A stretch of 64,000 nt of DNA from Chondrilla cf. caribensis. Taxonomy: Eukaryota > Porifera > Demospongiae > Chondrillida > Chondrillidae. The stretch spans positions 1,607,001-1,671,000 of the forward strand of contig OZ026557.1 of the NCBI GenBank assembly GCA_964020155.1. Reading direction: 5' to 3'. Below, one piece after another: positions 40,730 through 52,179 of the stretch. The position numbers and the translations under genes were made by a program. Every line of letters starts with the position of its first letter. Positions within the stretch are counted from its first letter, which is position 1. The notes under the pieces are model-generated. The model made no database searches. It was not told the origin of the DNA and saw nothing but the letters and a program-made list of their open reading frames with translations.

Positions 40730-40950
40730 TATCCCGTACAAGACACCCTTCCACTGTATTGTCTAAGACACCCTGCGACTATACTGTACAAGATACCCTT
40801 CCATTATCCTATACCATACACTCCTCCACTATCCTGTACCATACACTCCTTCACTATCCTGTACCATACATTTCTCCACTATCCTGTACCAGACACTTCT
40901 CCACTATCCTGTACCAGATACCCTTCCACTATCCTAAACTGGACACACCC
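40730..40950. repeat. 25-bp minisatellite, copy 1
   Basis: Tandem CACTATCCTGTACCATACAC-type units of ~25 bases. A related array occurs at 51085-51250 in the duplicated block. It yields long open frames with no protein character. Confidence 0.85.
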
Positions 40951-41542
40951 TTCCCACGTAATACACAAACCAAATATACAATGTACACACAGTACACACA
41001 CAATGTTATTATACAGACAGTACACATTGGGGCACATTAAATTTGTAAACTACATACGTATATATACATGTACAGGAGCATAAATTCTTTTGCATAAACA
41101 AGTATTCTATGATGAAAGTGTTTGCCTTGAACCATAACGATTTCGCATGAAATCAGTAAAAAAATCCTCTACCATTTTCCACTGACGAAGACAGCAATGA
41201 GTGGGCAAAATGTTTGTTAAAAACATTTGGCTAGTGTATTGCATTATATTGAACTAACTGTATTCTCTGACCTTTGCCTGAATATTTATTCTAAACAAAT
41301 AGCTGGCTTGATATGTAACAGAAACATGAAGAGAGGATGGTACTCCTTATCCACCGAAATCTATACAAGGACTCCTGTATGGACTGTCTGGTTAATTCAT
41401 GCTATTCATTAAACGGTAAATTGAATTGATTCAAAATTATTCATTGACCACATTCTGTGTGGTATTCTGTAAGTTATCATAAATACCCGCTGGCAATAAC
41501 CACCCAGGTACCATGGAAAAAGGAGACAAATATATGTACTAG

Positions 41543-41637
41543 TTACTACACGCTCTCTGTGCCGTATTGCGTTTACTGCTCGAAACCCGAGGGCGAGTGC
41601 AGTAAACAAAGCAATACGGCAGAGAGAGCGTGTAGTA
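41543..41637. mobile_element. 95-bp palindromic MITE
   Basis: Almost a complete palindrome. TTACTACACGCTCTCTGTGC at the left faces GCAGAGAGAGCGTGTAGTA at the right, with GTATTGC/GCAATAC and GTTTACTGC/GCAGTAAAC inside. It is non-coding. Confidence 0.8.
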
Positions 41638-42403
41638 GGGTAAAGCGGGGGAATTCGGGATATAATTTGAGTACAGAAATTTGACGCCGTGGCTCCCGAA
41701 AACTAGAAGACTGAGATAAGCGGTTTTCACAAAGAATTGAGGGGAGGTAGTGCTCTGTCAGATTAGGTAAGAATCATGTCTATCCGGTAACGACGGGAAG
41801 AATTTGACACCCTCGTTTACTTTCATACGAATTCTTGCTAAAAATGGACGACGGGGTAATTTGAAAACAATGTATTTGGAGAGAACAAACTTACTTTAGT
41901 CAGCTTAAAAACCAGCAACATGACAGTTAAGGTGTATGCATGATCGTATAAGTCCTTGGCGTCGCTACTCCAAACGTTGGATTCGAATTTTGCGCCGAAA
42001 TGATACCACTAATTGTTAATATTAATTGATCACTTCCTGTACGTGCAAGTCGGTAGTACGCGAGAGTTTTCAATGCTGCTCGACAGTTTCAATGATTCAG
42101 TTGGTTTATTTTGCACCATGTCTTCAGGATTGCCTGGGCTATTTCGGGATATTGCCAGAGCTGTGAGTTTCATCAAGGTGAAATTTTAGCGCACGAAAGT
42201 ATTCACATATATCCGTATTTTGTACGCTATCTTCTTTAGTCTATTGTCTTCTACCGTTGTTTTTACATGTAGACGATCGTCGCACACTATACTTTGTTGT
42301 TTTGCGTTTTCAGGGTATTCCTGCTATTCTTCGCTGAATGCGAGCCGATAAAGGGAAATTATTTCAAATTACCCCATTTTTCAAATTACCCCGCTCTACC
42401 CTA
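41634..42403. mobile_element. Possible non-autonomous element with short terminal inverted repeats
   Basis: The left end GTAGGGTAAAGCGGGG faces right end CCCCGCTCTACCCTAA, ~770 bp apart. Internal pieces echo the end (GGGGTAATTTGAAAA near 41845; AATTACCCC near 42364). No transposase frame was found, and no target duplication was settled. Confidence 0.4.
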
Positions 42404-43316
42404 AGTGGCTTATCGCAAAATAGCCGCCTAGAAGAATACGCCGTACGTTTGAATTCAAATACTTTTCTTCCCCTCGTTTCGATATTTCCAGTAATTTTGT
42501 TTCTCTTTCAAGAAAATGGTCTATCATAAGCATTTCAGCAGTGAGGAAAGCCAACCACTAGCTATTGTGTAAGCGATTTGATTTCGACGTGGAAGATGAC
42601 GAGTCCCAAAAACGAGTATGGTGTGGTGCCCCAATTCTGGACGCTTTCTACTTTGGAACATCAAGTACGATAATCGGTTAAATTTATTCAAATCCTTAAA
42701 CGTTGTTTCGTAGATTGAGGATCAGTTTTAAACTTGATCCGAAAAACGGCCGATTCGCGAAGAGAACCGTTTCGCAACAATCCAAAGTGTCCGAGATTAG
42801 GAAGCGTTAGGGGTTCAGGGCACCTCACCATGAAAACAGAGCGAAACAAATCGAGCCAATGAAGAAAGTTGTACGTTGTACACCAGTACGAGACTGATTG
42901 ATTGATTGACAATGGTCTTCCAAAGTGTTGATTGATGTGATAATTGTGCGGTCGCGTTGCTAGGTTTTAGGGGGCGCTTGCAGGTTACTGCAGTGCTGGT
43001 AACCTGTATACCGGCATACCGGTCTCTTTGATGTATGACGTCATCGGGCGATAAAATATCATATCTATACTATAATATAATTTAATATATAATAGCTATT
43101 AGTGTATGATAAATGTGCATATTATGTGTATTATAATATAACCTCTCTGAATTGAAACTAAACATCATTATTACAGTATATTGCAATCATACATAGAACT
43201 ACTTTCATACTTACGTACGTTCAATCATAAGATAATGTATACTTCATTTTTCAACTAGTAATGTAGAAGCTTATTTATTTTCTCCTCAGATCTTCATTGC
43301 ATAATGATTATGACAC
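42404..43316. other. Unassigned stretch downstream of FReD gene D
   Basis: No gene is recognised. A 74-codon minus frame at 42688-42912 has no family resemblance that I can see. On the minus strand AATAAA at 43274-43279 lies ~40 bp past the gene D stop and is a plausible polyadenylation signal. Confidence 0.5.
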
Positions 43317-44312
43317 TCAGCCAATAGCTCTGACCTTCATCTCAGTAAACTTCAGAGAGTAGTGATAACCCTTCGAAGTCACCCAGTTCACACCATCAGC
43401 ATAGGAGGAGTGACTGCCACGGTGATATAGTCCGTTCAAGTTAGATGAATGGCATGAATGATACCACCATGCTCCTTTGTACCTTTCAGCACAGTTCGCA
43501 GAACCATATCCATCATTGTCACGGTCGAATGTTGTGAATGGTCTCCCATTGTGGTGTGTCAAGCTGTCACCAGCATTTCCTGTATACCCACTAACTTCAA
43601 GAGTGTAATTGGTGGATGCATCTCTTACTTGAAACGAATTGTAATTTGCATACGCTGTTGCTCCATTCCAATCCTCCAGGTCAACACGAAGTTCAGAATC
43701 ACTTTCATTTGTCAACCTATGTATAAACTCAAGTCCAAGCCAGAATTCATTAGAGAGGTTCCCAAAGCCGTTAGTGTAGTTGACCCAGTTCCTGTAAAAG
43801 TCTTCACTTCCATCTTGTCTTCTCTGAAAGACGGTCCATCCTCCTCCATCAGTATCCATGTCGCAATAAACATCGAATGGAGGAAGAGAGTCTGGTTGGA
43901 TGGTATAGACACCCGATTGAGTGTAGCTGTTGTTGAGGGCATCACGGCAGTCTCTGAATACACATGTTGGACATGGTGTTGGTCTCTCACTCGTGTTGGT
44001 GGCATTGTTAGTTTCATTTCGGCAACACTGCATTTCGGTCTTCAGACTGTCAACTACAGAGACTACTTCCTTCTTTATGACATTGACTAGTCTCTCCGAA
44101 ATAACATCACTGATTATTATTTCCTTCAATTTGATATAGTCTTCATATGTAAACACTCCTGGAGAGCCGTCCTTTCCATCACGTCCATCACGACCTGGAG
44201 GTCCTGGTACAGGGTGGTAAGTTGACGATGGGCAGGTAGTTCCAGCTATGAGACCTTCTCTGATCACAAGTAGAATCAGGAAGCTCCAGAGAGTGTTAGT
44301 AGAACAGGTCAT
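43317..44312 (-). CDS. Collagen-FReD secreted lectin, gene D
   Basis: Single exon, 331 residues. Signal peptide (STNTLWSFLILL), five Gly-X-Y triplets, coiled-coil stalk, a CC pair and a Thr/Pro hinge with an extra C-P-T-C instead of the P-P-P-M-P of gene C. FReD follows. The calcium loop is the fullest in the cluster (DRDNDGYGSANC before GAWWYHSCHSSNLNG). N-glycosylation sequons are NNSY, NYTN and NLSN, plus several in the hinge (NETN, NATN, NTSE). TATAAATA lies 53-60 bp upstream and AATAAA ~40 bp downstream. Gene C's unusual bases are not shared, so D probably represents the ancestral, calcium-competent form. Role by family: secreted oligomeric lectin. Confidence 0.93.
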   Translation of the reverse strand: MTCSTNTLWSFLILLVIREGLIAGTTCPSSTYHPVPGPPGRDGRDGKDGSPGVFTYEDYIKLKEIIISDVISERLVNVIKKEVVSVVDSLKTEMQCCRNETNNATNTSERPTPCPTCVFRDCRDALNNSYTQSGVYTIQPDSLPPFDVYCDMDTDGGGWTVFQRRQDGSEDFYRNWVNYTNGFGNLSNEFWLGLEFIHRLTNESDSELRVDLEDWNGATAYANYNSFQVRDASTNYTLEVSGYTGNAGDSLTHHNGRPFTTFDRDNDGYGSANCAERYKGAWWYHSCHSSNLNGLYHRGSHSSYADGVNWVTSKGYHYSLKFTEMKVRAIG

Positions 44313-44364
44313 CTTTATCTACTTTTTGAGATGATTCTTGAGAGAAAATGCTCCCAAAGCTTCT

Positions 44365-44372
44365 TATTTATA
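44365..44372 (-). promoter_or_regulatory. TATA box of FReD gene D
   Basis: TATAAATA on the minus strand, 53-60 bp before the ATG. It matches the spacing in genes C and H. Confidence 0.7.
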
Positions 44373-44511
44373 CCTTATGCTAACAGTATACTTGTTACTC
44401 TAAAATTTATATAAATACTATACTAACTTCAGCTGTACTAAGTTGTAGCATTAATACAACATATATACTGTACTATTTCTGTATTAAAGCTGTGTATGTT
44501 GTATATGTCAC

Positions 44512-46500
44512 AGTGCATTGGATACCCACAACTGGCTGTTGGATGATCTTCAATGCATTCTGTTCCATGCTCTGGTTTGTGAATATGCAGGGAATTTCAT
44601 GTGTCACACTATTCCCTGTAATTAGTTAGTATAATATTGTAATAATACCATGATAATTCTTATGTTACAGTATAAATTGTCCATTTTGTACTATGGATCT
44701 AATGTATTGTCATACACACAGGTGTAAACATGCACACTTGTACACACACAAGCCCAGGTGTGTAAACACATGCAATGCGGTGTCCTCAGCATGCACACAC
44801 CTCCTCCACAGGTATGAAGTACCTCCCATATCCCCCGCACACTGAGTAGACATGTAAACTACTAACGCACACTCTATTTCTTCAGGAGAAATCAAAAGAT
44901 CTTCAAGGAGTATCTAATCTCTCCTTAGTTTTTGATCCCTGCTCCACTAGTATGAGGTACCTCCTGTTTCCCCCACATAGACATGTTAACTACAAATTCA
45001 CACTTGCTACTCCTCTTGTAGTCTAGTATTATAATCCAACTTTAGAGTTTGCATACATGACGTGTGTGTGCAAGTGTGCATGTATGGATACTTGTGTATG
45101 TGTATGTGCATGTGTGTCTATCTATGTATGTATGTATGTGCCTGTATTAAAGCTGTTTATGTTGTATAAGTCACAGTGCATTGGATACCAACACCTGGCT
45201 GCTGGATGATCTTCAATGCATTCTGTTCCATGCTCTGGTTTGTGAATATGCAGGGAATTTCATGTGTCATACAATTCCCTATAATTAATTAGCATAATAT
45301 TGTCATAATACCATGATACTTCTTATGTTACTGTATAAATTGTCCATTTTGTACTATGGATCTAATGTATTGTCATACACACAGGTGTAAACATACACAC
45401 CTGTACACACACAAGTCCAGGTGTGTAAACACATGCAATGCGGTGTCCTCAGCATGCACACACCTCCTCCACAGGTATGAAGTACCTCCCATATCCCCCG
45501 CACACTGAGTAGACATGTAAACTACTAACGCACACTCTATTTCTTCAGGAGAAATCAAAAGATCTTCAAGGAGTCTAATCTCTCCTTAGTTTTTGATCCC
45601 TGCTCCACTAGTATGAGGTACCTCCTGTTTCCCCCACATAGACATGTTAACTACAAATTCACACTTGCTACTCCTCTTGTAGTCTAGTATTATAATCCAA
45701 CTTTAGAGTTTGCATACATGACGTGTGTGTGCAAGTGTACATGTATGGATACTTGTGTATGTGTATGTGCATGTGTGTCTATGTATATATGTATGTACGT
45801 ATGTGCCTGTATTAAAGCTGTTTATGTTGTATAAGTCACAGTGCATTGGATACCAACACCTGGCTGCTGGATGATCTTCATTGCATTCTGTTCCATGCTC
45901 TGGTTTGTAAATATGCAGGGAATTTCATGTGTCATACTATTCCTTAGTAAGTGTTATTATTATTATTGTAATAGTACCATGATAATTCTTATGTTACTGT
46001 ATACATTGTCCATTTTGTACTATGGATCCAATGTATTGTCATACACACAGGTGTAAACATGCACACCTGTGCACACACAAGCCCAGGTGTGTGAACACAT
46101 GTAAGGCTGTGTCCACTGAATACCTGCTCCACTGGTATGAAGTACCTCCCATTTCCCCCACACACTGAGTATAATACAAGTTCGCACTAGTACTTGCTAC
46201 TCCTCTTGTCGTCAACATTTGAATTTCTTTATTATAATCCAACTTTAGAGTTTGCATACATGACATGTGTGAATGTGCACATGTACGGATACTTGTGTGT
46301 GTGTGTGTGTGTGTGCAAATATGGATTCTAGTGCGTGTATATCATTTTATGCATGTGTATATGTGTGTGTCTATGTGTACATGTATGCTCAGTGTATACA
46401 GTGTGTACTTCCCAAATGCTGTTGATGTGTATATGTATCCACTGTTTCAGCATAAACGATGTTGGAAGACACTGGATTTTCATTTTCACATGTATTAAGC
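44512..46500. repeat. Three tandem copies of a ~663-bp unit
   Basis: CAGTGCATTGGATAC starts at 44511, 45174 and 45839, so the spacing is 663 and 665 bp. Each copy contains the same order: GATCTTCA..GCATTCTGTTCCATGC, an imperfect ACAGGTGTAAACAT segment, the CACTGAGTAGACATG stretch, then TG-rich DNA. The third copy is shortened. The shared 61-codon minus frame is a repeat shadow with no recognisable product. Confidence 0.9.
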
Positions 46501-46809
46501 TAGAGCACTGTCGATTCTAATTATAATTAATGTCCTCATTTCCAAGTTTTCATCAATGCAGATGTAAATTACTACATTACAGTACTACACTGGGACACAA
46601 AGAAAATGTCTTGATTCTGAGGTTTGCAATAAAGAGGCTAACTGTATAACATGTGGGCATGAGCGTGGTATTTACATAAATAACACGGGTACTTTCTTTC
46701 ACCTTATGTTTACTAATCAGTTACAAGGCACTCTGGTCCTAATGGTAGTATTCACAAGGTTATCTTAATTGTTGAAAGTCAGTAGAGAAGGCAATAGAAT
46801 TTTTTCATC

Positions 46810-46812
46810 CTC

Positions 46813-46890
<78 letters not shown>
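46810..46890. repeat. (TG)n microsatellite
   Basis: Pure TG run in intergenic DNA. Confidence 0.95.
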
Positions 46891-47078
46891 ACAAGTGCCA
46901 TGCTTGTGCATGTATGCATGTGTGTATATGTATAAGCACATTGAGCCTGTGCTGGTTGGTGATGGGTGTGTAACAGTTGATTCTAGTCTACTAATCTAGC
47001 GCCCTTGACAGGCGTTGGGGGAATATGCGACTAGCCTGCTAGACCATGGCTTGTACATCCGTAGAAATTTTATCGCCC

Positions 47079-47240
47079 ATTGGCGGGGTCTACAAGTGAC
47101 GTCACAGCGATGCACTGGAACACGTGTTCGGTACTGATTTCGGATCATTTCTTTTTGAAAGCCAGTGGATTTCGTCCAGGATGGCTTGGCGTGTTTTTAT
47201 CCCCTTTTAAATTACATCTTTAATGCTCAAGGTAAGTATA
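47079..47240 (+). promoter_or_regulatory. Promoter-like module with CRE, E-box and 5' splice donor, copy 2
   Basis: Keeps ATTGG (47079-47083), GGCGGGG, TGACGTCA (47097-47104), CACGTG (47121-47126) and a GGTAAGTATA donor (GT at 47232), as in 39498-39680. Retention in both copies despite many changes around them suggests, but does not prove, function. Confidence 0.45.
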
Positions 47241-47474
47241 GTCCCATATACGTATGTGGTTGAGTTTCTAATAGAGTTGTCAGTCCTTTGAGTCTTGTAT
47301 GTCACCTCTTGCTGTAGCTACCTGTGATATCGTATTTTCCTCGAACTTTAAACTCCTGTGTTGGTGGCTGGTTCTGTCGTCAGATTCTTGCCTGTCTCAT
47401 GGCTGTTTGTGGTCGAGGTATCCAAGACACTCGGAAGATCTAACTGGACCACGATCGCATGTCGTTAGTCTAAG

Positions 47475-49238
47475 ATAGGGTTACCAATGAAAAAATCGAT
47501 GATCATAGAATTAGTTCTAATTTGCATCGTAGGTGCTACATTGCTAGCTGCATTCAGTGGTGTACACCGTTTAATGATACGACGTTCCTTCGTCGAATTA
47601 TTCACACTAAACTACCACTATCGCCTTTTCGACGGCCATATTTTTAAAGCACACTTCAACGAAAGGATGAATAAGTCTGAAACTCTGCACATAAGAAGAG
47701 CATCATAGTGGCTACATAACTTGAAGGTAACCGTTCGAAAGGATTGAGATTATTTGAAATAGTGGCTTAATATTCCGACCGCAATCGACTGAAGACCACA
47801 CAATTGTTAACATAGCATCGCAATGCAAGTACACGCGACATTGCTCCTAAGTGTGCAAGATAGGGCATCGATGGTCTACTTGGAGGCAGAGCATGACAAA
47901 CCTGCAAGGTCTCTAACCATGTGAACGGACGACATTTATTGAAAAAATATGGGAAATTTCGGTAGATCGCAAGATAGAGGACAACCTGGGTCTTAAATAC
48001 ACTCCACATACCTGTAAAGGTTGGAATAAGACTCGATAAGAACTGAACCTCCACAAGTGATGATTAAATGCGAAGGCAAACGAACGATTAACTTGCGGAA
48101 GTTTACGCCAGCCATTTTGAATTCGTCATGTTATTTCACAATCCAGTATGCACAGATGGGGTTTTAGCCAAGCAATGCGTATGAGGACTTGTATGAGTCA
48201 AGGTAACTACCACAATGATGATAATATAATATAATGATAACATATACTACGTAAAACAGGGCCGGGATTACTCTCTATTCCCCCAATCAGCAGCAGACTC
48301 AAAATGCAGACAAGCACCAAACTGTATTCCAGAACTGAGCTTTGATAGTTGTGAAAACAACTGTGCTTCACTGAATGCACGAAATACCAGGAACCAATGG
48401 CTGCTCTCCAGGCAGAGATGTCAATCATGGTATTATCTGTACATTTAATTTAATGCTCGCATTGTTAACACTACACACTGGATAATCGTCGGTTTAGATA
48501 TATTATAGAATAAAGACGAGCGTACCTTTTGTCGGAATTCTATAGCTATCCAAGTTTACCGGTTTAAATTTAGCGCAAAATCAAATGACGTGTTAACCGA
48601 CTACGTAATCTAAAATGTCTGCCATTCCACCCCAAAATGATTGGCGTTGATTGTAGTACCAGTTTAAATTCTTGAATTAATAACTGACAACAACTTTTCC
48701 ATCTCAAACATTTCGAAGGTATGCGAGGTTTATCCTTCCCGTTCTTGTTCCCTTAATCTACATGTCTTTTTCAATAAATGTCGTCCGTTCACATGGTTAG
48801 AGACCTTGCAGGTTTGTCATGCTCTGCCTCCAAGTAGACCATCGATGCCCTATCTTGCACACTTAGGAGCAATGTCGCGTGTACTTGCATTGCGATGCTA
48901 TGTTAACAATTGTGTGGTCTTCCGTCGATTGCGGTCGGAATATTAAGCCACTATTTCATATAATCTCAATCCTCTCGAACGATTACCTCCAAGTTATGTA
49001 GCCACTATGATGCTCTTCTTATGTGCAGAGTTTCAGACTTATTCATCCTTTCGTTGAAGTGTGCTTTAAAAATATGGCCGTCGAAAAGGCGATAGTGGTA
49101 GTTTAGTGTGAATAATTCGACGAAGGAACGTCGTATCATTAAACGGTATACACCACTGAATGCAGCTAGCAATGTAGCACCTACGATGCAAATTAGAACT
49201 AATTCTATGATCATCGATTTTTTCATTGGTAACCCTAT
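47475..49238. mobile_element. Fold-back element 1 with ~470-bp inverted arms
   Basis: Arms 47475-47946 and 48767-49238 are near-perfect inverted copies (outer end ATAGGGTTACCAATG). The interior is ~820 bp. CTAAG flanks both ends (47470-47474 and 49239-49243), a likely 5-bp target duplication. Each arm keeps the same 73-codon frame (47487-47708 plus; 49005-49226 minus), differing at one residue; the product is unrecognised. The interior minus frame at 48207-48428 carries a 2A-like motif. The paralogous site near 39916 lacks the element. Confidence 0.85.
48207..48428 (-). CDS. Small frame with 2A-like motif inside fold-back element
   Basis: 73 codons, minus strand. A hydrophobic run (residues 37-48) is followed by G-G-I-E-S-N-P-G-P at 48258-48284. 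2A-like peptides have D-V/I-E-x-N-P-G-P and are known in some invertebrate retroelement proteins; here the D is replaced by G, so activity is uncertain. It is probably a remnant of a mobile-element protein rather than a host gene. Confidence 0.35.
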   Translation of the reverse strand: MIDISAWRAAIGSWYFVHSVKHSCFHNYQSSVLEYSLVLVCILSLLLIGGIESNPGPVLRSICYHYIILSSLW

Positions 49239-49254
49239 CTAAGAGTAAAATATC

Positions 49255-50285
49255 GAAATTCGTCCATATGCAAATTCGGCCACCTAGTTCAGCGCGAGTA
49301 TGTATGGTGGAAGGTTTCAACTAATGTTACATGTAGGCTTCACTGATGGTAGATAGGGTGCAAAAAATGAGTGTTCTATACAACATCCAGGGAGAAAATC
49401 CGTTTTTCCCACGCGGTGGCCGAATGTACGTACCTATATTCACCCGGAGCAATGGGAATTTGGCCAGGTAGGCTTTCTTTGCCAATTTCTGCTAGATAAA
49501 CACGAAAACCTCCCTGCATACTTCCATACGTGTCTCCTAACACAGACTCGTCTTTGGGCGCAATCCGTCAACATACGGTTGAATGGTAAGCGAGAAAGTA
49601 GAGTATTCGTAGATCGTTCGTGGTCAAAGACTAATACTCATCAAAATTCATTAATATAGGCCATTTCGTTCAAATTCTAAGAAAAAACTGATTTTCTGTT
49701 CGTTGCACAACCATACAGACACAAACTACTCCCATTGACGCATGGCATTTTTTTTCAAATGGCAAATGAAGGGAATTACAAAAAGTGCAGTAATTCAAAG
49801 GTTAAGACTGTTAGGTCAGCATTCAGTGATTCAGATACAGTTTGTGTCTGTATACGTGTACAAGGGACAGAAAATCAGGTTTTTACTTAAAATTCGAACG
49901 AAATGGCCAATAATAAGGATTTTTAGTCTTTGGCCATGGACGATTTGTGAATACTCTACTTTCTTGCTTTCCATTCAGTCGTATATTGATGGATTACGCC
50001 CAAATATGAGTATGTGTTAGGAGACATGTATGGGAGTATGCAGGGATGTTTTCGTGCTCATCCAGCAGAAATTGACTATCGAAGAAAACCTACCCCGGTC
50101 GAATATAAGTATATTCGGCCACCGTGGAAAAAAAAGGATTTTCTCCCTGGATGTTGTACTGAACACTCACTTTTTGCACCCTATGAACCATTGGTGTGCC
50201 TACATGTGACATTAGTTTAAACCTTCCATCATATATATATATTCGCTGTGAACTAGGTGGCTGAATTTGCATGCGTCCGAATTCC
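49255..50285. mobile_element. Fold-back element 2, older inverted repeat
   Basis: Left arm ~49255-49740 and right arm ~49838-50285 are diverged inverted copies. Outer ends are GCAAATTCGGCCACCTAGTTC and, inverted, GCAAATTCAGCCACCTAGTTC; an inner landmark is TGTCTCCTAACACA against its inverse. The spacer is ~100 bp. It lies 17 bp from element 1 and both fall in the same insertion. No transposase was found. Confidence 0.75.
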
Positions 50286-50298
50286 CATTTATTACTCT

Positions 50299-52179
50299 AG
50301 TGGGTGGATTGTGTATGCATGCAGGCTGCTTGGATTGGGGATTTATGTTGATGGTATAATGACCGATGAGGTGCATTATTTCAGGTTTTTCACTGTCATT
50401 AGATCTCTGAAGACTACTCAACACTCATTTGAAAAGTCAATGGACTGTTATACTTCAAGATGACATAGCTTCCAAATAGTAGCGTCATATGATGCAGAAA
50501 TGTCGAGAAGATTATAGAAGGAGGTATTTTTCAAGAATAAAAGAATACTATTATAGCTACTAGTCTGAGAATTAGACACTTAGTATATTATTTACATATG
50601 CATAGTTTACATTCAGCTATTCCCATTCAATTTGGCAGAGTAGAAGTAACTCTGTAACTGTTCAAATAAATATTTTTTAGACTCATACTAAGTTGATACC
50701 TGATGTATTTGTTGATTGTTGGTTGAATGGGTATTTGGTGAGATCTGTAAGTCCATGTTTTACAGTCAAGTGATTGACAAACATTTTACTGTGTCTACCT
50801 TCAATTATTAAGCTTGCATTGTCTCCTTGAAACTATAACCCATACTATTCATTTGCATAGATAACAACTCTTCCAGGATACTCTAAGAAGCTCAAAGGCT
50901 CATGCAAAGTGCTCTGCATACCCACGTTTTAACACACACACACTGTCACTGTAACAGTAGACTCAATGATGTGTGTATTGTTCTATGTATGTATTATGTT
51001 TAATATCACGTGACTATATACAATCAATCTTGTGGTTCAAAGACCTTAATTTAGCCACATTTTTTCAAATCCTCAATCGTCAGACACCCCATCATTATCC
51101 TGTACCAGACACTCTTCCACTACCATATACCAGACACTCCTCCGCTATCCTATACCAGACACACCTCCACTATCCTATACCAGACACTCCTCCACTATCC
51201 TATATACAACACACTCCTCCACTATCCTGTACAAGACATTCCTCCGCTATCCTATACTATAATTATATATATACAATGTACACACAGTACACACAATGTT
51301 ATAAGTAAAATACAGGCATATTAAAATGTATAATATATATAATATTATAGGTACAAGAACATAGAACCTTCTATCATAAACTTTCATAAACAAATATTCT
51401 ATGGTGAAAGTGTTTGCTTTGAACCAGAATGATATTTGGTGTGAAACATTGAAAATTCCCCAACAATGAGCCGATGAAACCTTTGGTAGAAACATTTGGC
51501 TAGTGCATTTCATCGAATTTTCCTATATTCTCTGACATATGCTTCAATATTCATTGACAATGTATGATTGTATTAGAGTGTACCTGTGTCCCTGTGTATA
51601 GACAGTATCATCAAACCATAAAGTCACTAGATTAAATCACAGTGTGGTGGTGTTTGGTGTCGAACTGTGGCTCTTCCTATGTTGATTACAAAATTAATTT
51701 ATTGACTCTAATGGTCTTACTGTAACAGTAAATATCATGCATGTAAGCCAGGTAGTAACTATGATATTGCATTTAATGTGTCAATATATGATTTTCATAT
51801 TATAAAAATGAGAATATATAATTATTACAGAGTGCATTACAATATTATACTTTGTTTTAAGTACAATGTTTCGATGAATTACCATTTAAGTAATTGATTT
51901 ATTTTATTTTAATTTTGATTAATCACTATACACGCATAATATATGAAGTATGAATGTGGTTAATGAGGTTAATACAGTTGCTATATATACCATGCAATCC
52001 TAAGACATGAATTAAAATATGTATCTAAACAAATAATATGATGATATAGATATTTGTTAAGTAGGATAAATGTACATATTATATATTATAATATAACATG
52101 CATTAATTGAAACTAAACATTATTAGAATGTTGCAATTAATCATGTAATCATATTACATATATAGAACTACTTTGTTTG
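50299..52179. other. Duplicated spacer after the fold-back insertions
   Basis: 50299-51600 matches ~39925-41530 (GCTTGGA..GGGGATTTATGTTGATGG onward). The rest is AT-rich. No gene is supported. Confidence 0.6.
51085..51250. repeat. 25-bp minisatellite, copy 2
   Basis: Tandem CACTATCCTATACCAGACAC-type units, paralogous to 40730-40950. Confidence 0.85.

Larger units (their letters stand above)
37521..41540. other. Gene-poor spacer between FReD genes C and D, first part
   Basis: Holds the LINE scrap, promoter-like module and minisatellite listed above. The remainder shows no supported gene. About 38690-41530 is paralogous to 46270-47469 plus 50299-51600. Confidence 0.6.

Noticed and set aside
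40553..41083. 176-codon plus frame
   Set aside because: Mostly the 25-bp minisatellite. Two frames are open over the same stretch, as expected for a repeat.
43458..44090. 210-codon plus-strand frame opposite FReD gene D, with similar shorter ones opposite the other FReDs
   Set aside because: Antisense shadow of a conserved coding region. It recurs opposite each paralogue only because the sense strand is conserved.
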